Below are positions 7,081-15,051 of a stretch of DNA of 20,137 nucleotides, one piece after another. A program made the position numbers and the translations under genes. The stretch is from the NCBI GenBank assembly GCA_900543175.1, contig UQQO01000027.1, positions 1 through 20,137 on the forward strand. The letters run 5' to 3'. Source of the DNA: an uncultured Fusobacterium sp. Lineage in GTDB: Bacteria > Fusobacteriota > Fusobacteriia > Fusobacteriales > Fusobacteriaceae. Every line of letters begins with the position of its first letter. Positions within the stretch are counted from its first letter, which is position 1. The notes under the pieces were generated by a model. That model searched no databases. It was not told where the DNA came from and saw nothing but the letters and a program-made list of their open reading frames with translations.

Positions 7081-7125
7081 GAGCTCTATAGAGTAAGTAA
7101 AAGCATTACTTACTCTATAGTACTC
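7081..7125. terminator. Perfect 15-bp hairpin, likely terminator of the fak operon
   Basis: Arms at 7086-7100 and 7106-7120 are perfect inverted repeats of 15 bp with a five-base loop; a further GAG/CTC (7081-7083 and 7123-7125) can pair beyond a 2x2 mismatch. It is the most stable hairpin in the 378-base gap between the fatty acid kinase gene and the ion operon, so it probably ends transcription arriving from 7286. The T-tracts on either side are short, so the efficiency is uncertain. The rest of the gap (7126-7285) is AT-rich with one weak hairpin around 7212-7239 and a TATAAT-like box at 7182-7177 lacking a good -35. Confidence 0.5.
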
Positions 7126-7285
7126 AATCTTTAATTAAAAAATATTATATAAAATATCTAAAAAACTTTAAACTCTATTATACTTCTACAAAAATATAAT
7201 AGACACTTTAAAAAGTTAGCTCCTTTATGGAACTTTTAACTTATACTAAATAAATTTTATTATCCCTTTAAATTTTTTTATTTTT

Positions 7286-9796
7286 TTAAAATATTTTTGA
7301 AATCATTCCAAAACCAAATACTGGTCCTGTATGTGCCCCTATTGTTGCTCCGATTTCAAATCTTCCTCTATATTCTACTTTCTTAGAACTTTCACCTGTA
7401 TTTTTTATAGCATCTGCATTTGTAAGTTCCTTATTAGTTCCTCCCCATGCAGTATATAAAATCACGCTATTTTTTTTACTTTCACCTTTGATAAGCTTTT
7501 CCATATATGAAAATGCGCCCCTCTCTCCAAAGGCTTTAGTTTCCACAGTAACCTCTCCATTTTCAAGTTTTAATACAGGTTTTACCTTCAATAATCCACC
7601 AATTATTGATGAAGCTCTTCCTATTCTTCCACCTTTTTCTAAAAAAGTCAAGTCATTTACAACAAAATATACCTTCATTTTCTCTTGCATCTCATATAAT
7701 CTCTCTAAAATGCCATCATAGTTTACACCAGATTTTACCATTTTAGCAGCTTCTAATACTTGATGTCCCAATGCAAAAGTTACAGCTTTAGAGTCCACTA
7801 TAGCTATATCTTCCCCTCTTGAAAGCATTCCTTTAGCTACTCTTGCAGCTTGTTGAGTTCCGCTTAATCTACTAGAGATATGGATAGAGATAATTTTTTT
7901 ATATCCCTTATTAAATAGTTTCTCATACATCTCTTTAAACTCAGCAGGTGAAGGTTGAGAAGTTTTTGGTATTACTCCCTCTGTTAATAATCTCTTCCAA
8001 AACTCTCTCTTACTTATATCTACACCATCTCTATAATAGTTATCATTTAACTTAATTTTCAATGGAATTATATTGATTCCTAAATCGCCAATAAACTCTT
8101 TTGTTAAATCAGAAGTTGAATCTGTTACAATAGCAATCTCTGGTAATTCAGGATCTCTTTGCTCAATATAGATATAATATGGATAATTTTCTTGTCCAGC
8201 TAAAAATTCATTATATCTTATTCCATTTACATCTCTAACCACTTTGTTTGTTGCATCATTAGAATCTGAACCAAATACACTAAATACATGTAGTGTATCA
8301 TCATTTAAATATTTTTTATAGATATCAGAAATTAACTCTCCCATATCTTTAGCCTTATGTCCTATCTTTCCATTAACTAAAGCTATGTAGTCTCCTACTT
8401 CAATTTGAATATCATCTACTTTTGTATTTCTAACAGCTCTTGTAATCTCAATAGATTGATTTTGAGCAGCTTGTTTAAGTATAGATTCGATATTTTCAAA
8501 TCTATTTTTTACTATAAAATGCCCCTCTAGCATACTCTTAGTTTCTAATACTATAACCTCTTTATTTGCTCTTTCTGCTGCTATTTTAGCTGCTGAAATA
8601 ATATTTTTGTTATTAGGTAAAATAATTACTTTTTCAGCTTCTATTCTCTTAATACCCTCTTCTATATCTGCAACACTTGGGTTTTGAGTTTGTCCCCCAA
8701 TTAATACCCCAGTTGCTCCAGTATCTAAGAACAGTGTTCCTAACTCTTTATTATCAACTATTGCAAAATAAGCTACTGGTGAAGCATTCTCATTTCTTAA
8801 GAAAATCTTTTCTGTTGATTCTAATTTATAGTTTTCCTCCTCTGTTAAAAGAAGATTTTTATGTTGAATCTCCATATTTTCTATTTTTATATTATTTAGA
8901 TTTCCTAAAGTTCCAGCTATTTCAAGAACTTGTCCTGGATGATTTGTATGTATATGTGTCTTTGTCTTTTTAGAAGTTTGAGCACACACCATTGAATCTC
9001 CTAATGGCATAATTTTAGCTTTATACTCATTTAGATCAAAAGAACCAGATTCAATTATAAATTCTGTACAATATTTGAATTTAATATCTTCCATCTCATG
9101 AGTTACTTCTAATCTCTCTTTTCTGTTTGCTCTAGATCTTACTATTCTTTCCAAATCCTTTAGCATCTCTGGATCTGTAACAGATTTTTCAAATCCCTCT
9201 AGAACATAGAATATTCCTTTTCCACCAGCATCAACTACTCCAGCTTCTTTAAGCTTTGGTAGTTGATTTGGAGTATTTTCTACAGCTTCATAAGCTACAT
9301 TTTTTAGATGTACAAGGAACATAATAAAATCATCTCTATCTCCTTGATATGCTACAGCCTCTTCAGCTACTCTTCTGATAACTGTAAGCATTGTCCCTTC
9401 TACTGGCTCTGACACAGCTTGATATGCCTTTTCTTTTGCCATAACAAAAGCTTTTATAGTATCATCAACTGTGATCTCCTCTTTATCTCTTACTCCATTT
9501 AAAAATCCTTGAATTATTTGAGAAAGAATAGTTCCAGAGTTTCCTCTTGCTCCAAGTAAAATAGCCTCTGATACTATCTCTACAAGTTCATTCATTGTAG
9601 GCTCGTGATTCATCTTAATTAACTCATTTTCAACTGATTGAAGAGTCATAGACATATTTGTTCCTGTATCTCCATCTGGAACAGGATATACATTCAAGTC
9701 ATTTAAAACGTCTGCATATTTTGAAAGCCATCTACTTGCTGCAATTAATAACTTTGTTAATCTTATAGAGTTAAGTACTTTTACCTCTATTTTCAT
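7286..9796 (-). CDS. FakA-FakB-like fusion: DhaL kinase + middle domain + DegV
   Basis: An 836-residue protein joining what are two separate proteins in Staphylococcus. Residues about 1-205 are a DhaL/DAK2 nucleotide-binding domain with PVPDGDTGTN (38-47) and GARGNSG (82-88). Residues about 225-545 resemble the FakA middle and C-terminal domains, including C243 and the HIHT histidines (H281, H283), which match a zinc site described in FakA, and LPNNKN (393-398). Residues about 553-836 are a DegV/FakB domain with TDSTSDL (558-564), TSQPSP (612-617), SSRLSGT (641-647) and GAHTGP (820-825). FakB presents a fatty acid bound in its pocket and FakA phosphorylates it to acyl-phosphate for phospholipid synthesis. 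A fusion would tether one dedicated carrier to its kinase. GGAGG precedes the ATG. It is last in the coaE operon, with pgpA upstream, which supports a membrane-lipid role. Domain assignments are solid; fatty acid preference is unknown. Confidence 0.88.
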   Translation of the reverse strand: MKIEVKVLNSIRLTKLLIAASRWLSKYADVLNDLNVYPVPDGDTGTNMSMTLQSVENELIKMNHEPTMNELVEIVSEAILLGARGNSGTILSQIIQGFLNGVRDKEEITVDDTIKAFVMAKEKAYQAVSEPVEGTMLTVIRRVAEEAVAYQGDRDDFIMFLVHLKNVAYEAVENTPNQLPKLKEAGVVDAGGKGIFYVLEGFEKSVTDPEMLKDLERIVRSRANRKERLEVTHEMEDIKFKYCTEFIIESGSFDLNEYKAKIMPLGDSMVCAQTSKKTKTHIHTNHPGQVLEIAGTLGNLNNIKIENMEIQHKNLLLTEEENYKLESTEKIFLRNENASPVAYFAIVDNKELGTLFLDTGATGVLIGGQTQNPSVADIEEGIKRIEAEKVIILPNNKNIISAAKIAAERANKEVIVLETKSMLEGHFIVKNRFENIESILKQAAQNQSIEITRAVRNTKVDDIQIEVGDYIALVNGKIGHKAKDMGELISDIYKKYLNDDTLHVFSVFGSDSNDATNKVVRDVNGIRYNEFLAGQENYPYYIYIEQRDPELPEIAIVTDSTSDLTKEFIGDLGINIIPLKIKLNDNYYRDGVDISKREFWKRLLTEGVIPKTSQPSPAEFKEMYEKLFNKGYKKIISIHISSRLSGTQQAARVAKGMLSRGEDIAIVDSKAVTFALGHQVLEAAKMVKSGVNYDGILERLYEMQEKMKVYFVVNDLTFLEKGGRIGRASSIIGGLLKVKPVLKLENGEVTVETKAFGERGAFSYMEKLIKGESKKNSVILYTAWGGTNKELTNADAIKNTGESSKKVEYRGRFEIGATIGAHTGPVFGFGMISKIF

Positions 9797-9837
9797 ATAT
9801 TTTTTACCTCCAAATAATCTCTTATTTTATTTTTTTA

Positions 9838-10389
9838 TTAAAATGTTGGAGGATTTACAACCCATATTGCTCTTGTCAATTTATCAGTGCTATTTTTAAA
9901 TCTATGCTTTTGACTTGATTTAAAATATAGGCTATCTCCCTCATTTAGGCTATGTACAACTTCATCAATATACACATCTAGGCTACCTTCAAGTATAAAA
10001 ATAAACTCCTCTCCATTATGTGTATAAAAACTTCTGCCACTTTCACCATTTGGTCCAATTTCATATAGGATTGGCTCCATTGTTTTATCAATATTTGAAG
10101 TAGTTAATAGTGCCATCTTTGTATTTGAATCAACACTTTCTATATATTTTCTCTCATTTCTTTTAACTACCTCCATGTTTTTAGTTTCCTCTTCATCTTC
10201 TATAAGGTAGCTAACTTTTACATCTAGTGATGTTGCAATTTTCTTTAAATTTTCAATAGAAGGAGAAGCCTTTCCTTGTTCTATTTGAGATAAAAAACTG
10301 GCAGAAAGATCCACTCTTGAAGCCAATTCTCTCAAAGATAGTCCCTTATCATTTCTACTTTTTTTTATTCTTTCTCCTATACTACTCAT
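9838..10389 (-). CDS. XRE-family HTH regulator with C-terminal cupin
   Basis: A 183-residue predicted DNA-binding regulator. The N-terminal XRE/Cro-type helix-turn-helix covers about residues 6-62 (SLRELASRVDLS, then FLSQIEQGKASPS). A small cupin_2 barrel covers about 105-180, with the HNGEEFIFILEG and GDSLYF motifs. Related XRE-cupin proteins (PuuR, SutR and similar) repress metabolic genes and sense a small ligand or metal in the cupin. The ATG lies inside the end of cinA (8-base overlap) behind an AGGAGA, and the fatty acid kinase fusion begins 41 bases after its stop, so all three are cotranscribed. Regulation of its own operon or of lipid genes is plausible but not shown; I found no obvious palindromic operator beside the operon promoter. 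Confidence 0.85.
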   Translation of the reverse strand: MSSIGERIKKSRNDKGLSLRELASRVDLSASFLSQIEQGKASPSIENLKKIATSLDVKVSYLIEDEEETKNMEVVKRNERKYIESVDSNTKMALLTTSNIDKTMEPILYEIGPNGESGRSFYTHNGEEFIFILEGSLDVYIDEVVHSLNEGDSLYFKSSQKHRFKNSTDKLTRAIWVVNPPTF

Positions 10390-11596
10390 TACTCTCTCCT
10401 TTTTTTAATATTTTTATTAGGCTAAAAAGACTTTGCAACATTGCCCTTTCTCTAACTTTATTCCTTGATCCATTAAATATTTTTCTCTCTACATAAACTT
10501 TATCTTTTACTCTTATACCTATGTACACAAGTCCTACTGGTTTCTCTTGAGTTCCACCATCTGGCCCAGCTATTCCTGTTGTAGCAATAGCTATATCCGA
10601 ATCTAATCCTAGTACCATCTCTCTTACAGTTTCCTCACTTACTGCACCATATTTTTCTAATGTTTCTTTTTTTACACCTAATCTCTTTATCTTAGCTTCA
10701 TTACTATAAGTAACTACTCCCTCTTTTAAAACAGATGATACTCCAGGAACATCTACTAGACGACTAGCAATCATTCCTCCTGTACAAGATTCAGCAGTTG
10801 AAATATTCATTCCAAGATCTGTTACCATTTGAACTACTTTTTTCTCTAATCTGTCTTCATCTTCTCCGAAAATGTACATGCCTATTTTATTATATATCTT
10901 TTCTACTATTTTTTCTACTTTATTTTTATTACTCTCTGTGCTTTGTAGCCTTATTAAGATACCATAATTTTTTACAAGAAACTCATAGTATATTCCATCT
11001 TCTGTAAAAAACTCACGTATAGACTCGTCTAATAGGGATTCTGCCATTCCAAAAGTTAGAATATCTTTTATATATATTCCATCTTTTAAAAGTTTTTTTT
11101 CTTTACTATACCAAGAGATAAATTTAGGAAACATATTATATAGCTCTCTTGGTACTCCAGGAAATGCTGCTATTCCATCTATATAGATAGCTGGAGCCAT
11201 TCCTACATCGTTTTTAAAACTAACTGCTCCTTGAGGTTTTTCCACCTCTTTTACATTTATTTTTATAAAATTGATATTAGCTTTTTTAAATTTTTCTTTT
11301 AATTCTGCTAACTCATCATCTTCTACTATAAGTGGTTTATTCAGGTATTTTCCTATAGCTTCCTTTGTTATATCATCTATTGTTGGTCCTAATCCTCCAG
11401 ACATTATTACTAGATCAACATTTTTTTTAGCATAATCTATGGCTTTTAAGATTTCATCCATAAAATCTCTTACAGTTATTTTAAATTCAATCTCTATCCC
11501 ATATTTATTTAACTCTTCTGCAATGTATAAACTATTTGTGTCTAACATTCCTCCATTAAGAAGTTCTGTTCCTACAAGAATTAAAGCTGCTTTCAT
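10382..11596 (-). CDS. cinA: CinA-family protein (nicotinamide-nucleotide amidase)
   Basis: A 404-residue two-domain protein. The N-terminal half (about 1-170) is the MoaB/MogA-like COG1058 domain with GTELL (9-13) and SGGLGPT (66-72), linked in the family to ADP-ribose pyrophosphatase activity. The C-terminal part (about 250-400) is the PncC amidase domain, which deamidates nicotinamide mononucleotide in NAD recycling, with AESCTGG (268-274) and TTGIAGPDGGT (339-349). The length is standard. It starts at ATG 11596, about eight bases after a GGGGG ribosome site, 12 bases from the end of pgpA. Its last codons overlap the XRE-cupin start. In naturally competent bacteria cinA is tied to competence, but nothing else here suggests that; a housekeeping pyridine-nucleotide role is more likely. 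Confidence 0.92.
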   Translation of the reverse strand: MKAALILVGTELLNGGMLDTNSLYIAEELNKYGIEIEFKITVRDFMDEILKAIDYAKKNVDLVIMSGGLGPTIDDITKEAIGKYLNKPLIVEDDELAELKEKFKKANINFIKINVKEVEKPQGAVSFKNDVGMAPAIYIDGIAAFPGVPRELYNMFPKFISWYSKEKKLLKDGIYIKDILTFGMAESLLDESIREFFTEDGIYYEFLVKNYGILIRLQSTESNKNKVEKIVEKIYNKIGMYIFGEDEDRLEKKVVQMVTDLGMNISTAESCTGGMIASRLVDVPGVSSVLKEGVVTYSNEAKIKRLGVKKETLEKYGAVSEETVREMVLGLDSDIAIATTGIAGPDGGTQEKPVGLVYIGIRVKDKVYVERKIFNGSRNKVRERAMLQSLFSLIKILKKGESNE

Positions 11597-11608
11597 TTGA
11601 AATGCCCC

Positions 11609-12112
11609 CTAAAAAAATATAGTCCAAATACATACTAATAAAAAATTTCCTATTATCCCTGCTAAGAAATCATCTAAAACTACCCCCACTCCATGTGGAA
11701 AATTTTGTGATTTATCTATTGGTCCAAGCTTTGTAATATCAAAAAATCTAAATATTACAAAGGCAAGTGCCATAGCTATCATATTTTTAGATGCTCCAAC
11801 AGGATTTATTAAAAATAGTGTAGTTAAATATCCTAGAACCTCATCTATTACAACATTTTGAGGATCTTTTTTCTTAAATATATCTCTCTCACAAATATCA
11901 CAAACATATACTGCAACAGCAAAAAATGTGATTAAAAACATAAAATAAAATGAATTATATACCATATTATTAGGGAAAAATCTTCTAATATATGATAGCA
12001 ATATGAAAACTGGTATTCCTCCTAAAGTCCCAAAAGTTCCTGGTGCCTTTGGAAGATCTCCCAATCCAAACCAAGTTCCTAGATCTCTTATAATCTTTTT
12101 ATTTTTGTCCAA
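11609..12112 (-). CDS. pgpA: Phosphatidylglycerophosphatase A
   Basis: A 167-residue inner-membrane enzyme that removes phosphate from phosphatidylglycerophosphate to give phosphatidylglycerol. Family motifs are clear: GLGDLPKAPGTFGTLGG (16-32), the acidic VIDEVLGY (88-95) and FDITKLGPID with a later HGVGVVLDDFLAG (140-152). Three to four hydrophobic segments are present. The only start in range is a TTG at 12112, two bases after the stop of the U32 gene, with a GGGGGG tract ten bases upstream inside that gene; the protein begins in frame with the expected N-terminus, so the TTG is credible, though the spacing is long. It is in an operon with a fatty acid kinase fusion, matching a phospholipid theme. 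Confidence 0.9.
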   Translation of the reverse strand: MDKNKKIIRDLGTWFGLGDLPKAPGTFGTLGGIPVFILLSYIRRFFPNNMVYNSFYFMFLITFFAVAVYVCDICERDIFKKKDPQNVVIDEVLGYLTTLFLINPVGASKNMIAMALAFVIFRFFDITKLGPIDKSQNFPHGVGVVLDDFLAGIIGNFLLVCIWTIFF

Positions 12113-12114
12113 TT

Positions 12115-14280
12115 TTAATATACCCCCCTTTCATAGTTGTAAGCACGGTATACTCCATTTCTGTCTCTCATTCCTTGTAATATCTCTCTAACTTCATCAG
12201 GAGTCTCAATAGTAAATTCAAGTACAACCTCATCTATAAATAGATCTGACAGTTTTTTCATATCGTTTAAGATATTAAGAGGTTTTTCAAAGAAAATCTC
12301 ACTGTTTCCAATTCTATTTTGTACCACTGTAAAACTATCTCCCTCAACATTAGTTATCTTTTCTCTATTTTTTCCAAGGATATCAATTTCAATATACATT
12401 CCCTTTAATCTTGAGTATCCTAAGATAGCTTTTTTAAGAGATGTCCCTCCTATCTCTTTTATTCTCTCAAAACTTAACTCTGGAGATAGAATAACAGTTT
12501 CAACACCTTTTATTTTCCCAAGCTCCTCTACTGTATATCTATTAGAGATATTCAAGTTCCAGTTAACTGTTATTTTATCACTTTTATTTTCTAAAACTTG
12601 ATATAAATTTGAGGCTAAATTACTATTTAAATCTTGCTCATTTAAAGCTCCCTCTCTAGCTATATCAAATCCTCTATTATAGATTTTTTCTATTCCAAAC
12701 TCCTCTACAACTTTTCTTTGAGAGGCAGTTGAAACTATTGCAGATATAACTACATCCCTTTTCTCCTCTGACAATTTAGGAAGTTGATATCTTACACCTG
12801 CTTTTCTTCTATAACTTTCAACTAGCTTTTCTTCCAATTCAACAAGGGCATCTCTTCTTAAAGATTTAATTACAGATACAGGAAGAAAAATCCCCTCTGA
12901 AATATATGTTTCTACTTCATTTAAAACAAATGTACTATCTCCTGTTTCCATAAGTTTATCTTTAATATCTTGAGATGTAACAGCTTTCTTACTAGCTTTT
13001 TCTATAATAGTATCTCCTACTTTTTCAACAATAATTTTTTTACCATTGTTATTTAAAGCTTCTAAAACTATATATGGATTTTTTCCAAGTTCAGCAAAGA
13101 ATTTAGCTTTTATTCCAAATTTTTGATCTTGTTTCTTTAATTTTAACTCTATATTATCATTGATCTCTTTAGCAAAACTTTTGAATACATATTTGCTTCC
13201 TCTTGGCACATCTTTTAAAATTATAGTTTCTCCCACTTCAGCAGATTTTCTCTTATCTCTTGAGTTCTTTATCTCAATTTTATTAAGATACCCTCCACCA
13301 AGCTTTTCAAAGTCTTTAGATAGATATATAATTCCATCGCCAAGAACAACTCTATCTTTTAATTTTAACTCTTTACCAAAAACTATTCCTATCTCTTTTC
13401 CAAGATTATATGAGTAATTTTTATTTATAATTCTATTATCTGCACCATTAAAATATCCTTTGCTATACCCTCTATTAAATATTTCAGATACATTTTCTTG
13501 AACCTTTTTTCCATCTATAAGATTTTTATAATATCCTACTGTTTCAAAAACATAGTTAGGATCTTTCATTCTTCCCTCTACTTTTATGCTTTCTATTCCA
13601 ATAGATTTTAATTTTTGTATCTCATCATATCCATAAAGTTGATCTTTTGGACTTAATAGATACCCTTTCTTTCCTGTACTATCTGTATACTCTTTTCTGC
13701 ATGGTTGAGCACACATCCCTCTATTTCCACTTCTACTTCCTATAAAACTACTCATATAGCAGTTTCCAGAATAGCAGATACACAATGCACCAGATACAAA
13801 GATTTCAAGCTCTATACTTGTGTTCTCTCTTATCTTTTTTATCTCTTCAAAAGTCATCTCTCTAGGAAGTACAACTCTTTTAAATCCTAGTTTTCTAAGG
13901 TATTCAGCTTCCACATGATTTCCCACTGTCATTTGAGTACTACCATGAAACTCAATCTCTGGAAAATTCTCTTTCAAATATCTAAAATACCCTAAATCTT
14001 GAATAATAATTGCATCAAGCCCATGTTCATACAATACCTTTACATTTTCATAGAGAAACTCCATCTCTTTTTCCATCATAATAGTATTCAAAGTAAGAAA
14101 TATTCTTACTCCCCTTTTATGAGCATAATCTAAAGCTTCTTTATATTCTTCTAAAGTGAAATTTTCTGCATTTCTTCTAGCACCAAACCCTTTTAATCCC
14201 ATATATATTTCTTGGGCCCCTGCTTTTACAGCAGCATAAAATCTCTCCATATTTCCTGCTGGAGCTACTATTTTCATCAT
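12115..14280 (-). CDS. U32-family protein (collagenase-like / RNA hydroxylation type)
   Basis: A 721-residue protein of the U32 family. The N-terminal TIM-barrel-like part carries the family signature near 159-177 (EIF..GALC....GNC...S) and a cysteine set C169, C174, C190 and C194 that in relatives is thought to bind an iron-sulfur cluster. A long C-terminal extension (about 390-721) matches the larger members of the family. Although annotated historically as peptidases, studied E. coli members TrhP (YegQ) and RlhA act in prephenate-dependent hydroxylation of tRNA U34 and 23S rRNA C2501, so an RNA-modifying role is more likely than proteolysis; which one cannot be told here. Two adjacent ATG codons exist (14280 and 14277); the second is better spaced from the AGAGG. 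The start lies 11 bases after coaE. Confidence 0.85.
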   Translation of the reverse strand: MMKIVAPAGNMERFYAAVKAGAQEIYMGLKGFGARRNAENFTLEEYKEALDYAHKRGVRIFLTLNTIMMEKEMEFLYENVKVLYEHGLDAIIIQDLGYFRYLKENFPEIEFHGSTQMTVGNHVEAEYLRKLGFKRVVLPREMTFEEIKKIRENTSIELEIFVSGALCICYSGNCYMSSFIGSRSGNRGMCAQPCRKEYTDSTGKKGYLLSPKDQLYGYDEIQKLKSIGIESIKVEGRMKDPNYVFETVGYYKNLIDGKKVQENVSEIFNRGYSKGYFNGADNRIINKNYSYNLGKEIGIVFGKELKLKDRVVLGDGIIYLSKDFEKLGGGYLNKIEIKNSRDKRKSAEVGETIILKDVPRGSKYVFKSFAKEINDNIELKLKKQDQKFGIKAKFFAELGKNPYIVLEALNNNGKKIIVEKVGDTIIEKASKKAVTSQDIKDKLMETGDSTFVLNEVETYISEGIFLPVSVIKSLRRDALVELEEKLVESYRRKAGVRYQLPKLSEEKRDVVISAIVSTASQRKVVEEFGIEKIYNRGFDIAREGALNEQDLNSNLASNLYQVLENKSDKITVNWNLNISNRYTVEELGKIKGVETVILSPELSFERIKEIGGTSLKKAILGYSRLKGMYIEIDILGKNREKITNVEGDSFTVVQNRIGNSEIFFEKPLNILNDMKKLSDLFIDEVVLEFTIETPDEVREILQGMRDRNGVYRAYNYERGVY

Positions 14281-14291
14281 TTACCTCTCAT

Positions 14292-14876
14292 TTATTTTTT
14301 TTGCAGATTATAGTATACCACATTTACATTATTTTTTAAATCTTCCAAAGTGCAATTATTATTTATAATAATATCTGCTTTATCTATTTTATCACTCATA
14401 CTCATCTGAGATTCAATTATTCTCTCAGCTAGATCTATTCCATGTCTATCTCTTTTCATCATTCTTTCTAACTGCACTCTTTTGCTTATGTAAACTACTA
14501 TTACTGTATCACATAGACTTTCCATTCCAGCCTCAAATAATAGAGGAATATCAAATATTACAATCTCATCTTCCTTGGTATTTTCTTTTTTCTTTTTAAA
14601 TACCTCTATTACTTGTGGATGAAGAAGTTCATTTAATTGTTTTAATTTATCCTTTTCTAAAAATGCTCTCTCTCTCATTTTTTTTCTTGAGATATTTCCA
14701 TTTTCATCTAAAATCTCATTTCCAAATATCTCAATTATTTTAGCTACATTTTCCTCTTTTTCACTTAACTCTTTTGCTACTACATCAGCATCTAATACCT
14801 CTGCTCCAAACTCTCTAAAATAATTGCTTACAGTTGATTTTCCACTAGCAATTCCACCAGTAAGACCTACTATCAT
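14292..14876 (-). CDS. coaE: Dephospho-CoA kinase
   Basis: A 194-residue kinase catalysing the last step of coenzyme A synthesis, the ATP-dependent 3'-phosphorylation of dephospho-CoA. It has the Walker A loop GGIASGKST (7-15), the DADVVA motif with the catalytic aspartate region (29-34), FDIPLLFE, and the lid region with RMMKRD. I place the start at ATG 14876, giving the typical MIVGLTGGIASGKS N-terminus. A GTG nine bases earlier (14885) is in frame, but it lies within the GAGGGTGG ribosome site that serves the ATG. It is the first gene of the long operon that continues with the U32 gene, pgpA, cinA, the XRE-cupin gene and the fak fusion, under the promoter at 14972-14944. Confidence 0.94.
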   Translation of the reverse strand: MIVGLTGGIASGKSTVSNYFREFGAEVLDADVVAKELSEKEENVAKIIEIFGNEILDENGNISRKKMRERAFLEKDKLKQLNELLHPQVIEVFKKKKENTKEDEIVIFDIPLLFEAGMESLCDTVIVVYISKRVQLERMMKRDRHGIDLAERIIESQMSMSDKIDKADIIINNNCTLEDLKNNVNVVYYNLQKK

Positions 14877-14943
14877 TTTTTCCACCCTCTTTTTAAGTAT
14901 ATATGTAACTATTTATGTTATTTATAATTTTTTCTTCACTAAT

Positions 14944-14972
14944 ATTTTAACTGAAATTTTACTTTCTGTAAA
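14944..14972 (-). promoter_or_regulatory. Promoter of the coaE-to-fak operon
   Basis: On the minus strand a -35 TTTACA (14972-14967) is followed after 17 bases by a -10 TAAAAT (14949-14944). Both match the sigma70 consensus at five of six positions. It sits between the terminator of the upstream gene (15032-15001) and coaE, giving a leader of about 60 bases, and it is the only good promoter found before the six-gene operon. Confidence 0.65.
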
Positions 14973-15000
14973 GTTTATTCAAACAATTTTATTTGCCATC

Positions 15001-15032
15001 AAAAAAGGGAATACTGTAAAAACAGTACTCCC
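15001..15032 (-). terminator. Strong rho-independent terminator after the CARF gene
   Basis: On the minus strand, GGGAGTACTGT (15032-15022) pairs with ACAGTATTCCC (15017-15007) across a four-base loop (one G-T pair), followed directly by six T residues (15006-15001). It lies 19 bases after the stop codon of the CARF gene and insulates the coaE operon from it. Confidence 0.92.
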
Positions 15033-15051
15033 CTTATTTAAAGCTATAAAA

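Noticed and set aside
14877..14885. GTG start for coaE nine bases upstream of the chosen ATG
   Set aside because: It sits inside the GAGGGTGG ribosome site of the ATG, and CoaE proteins typically begin M-I-V/I-G-L-T-G-G.
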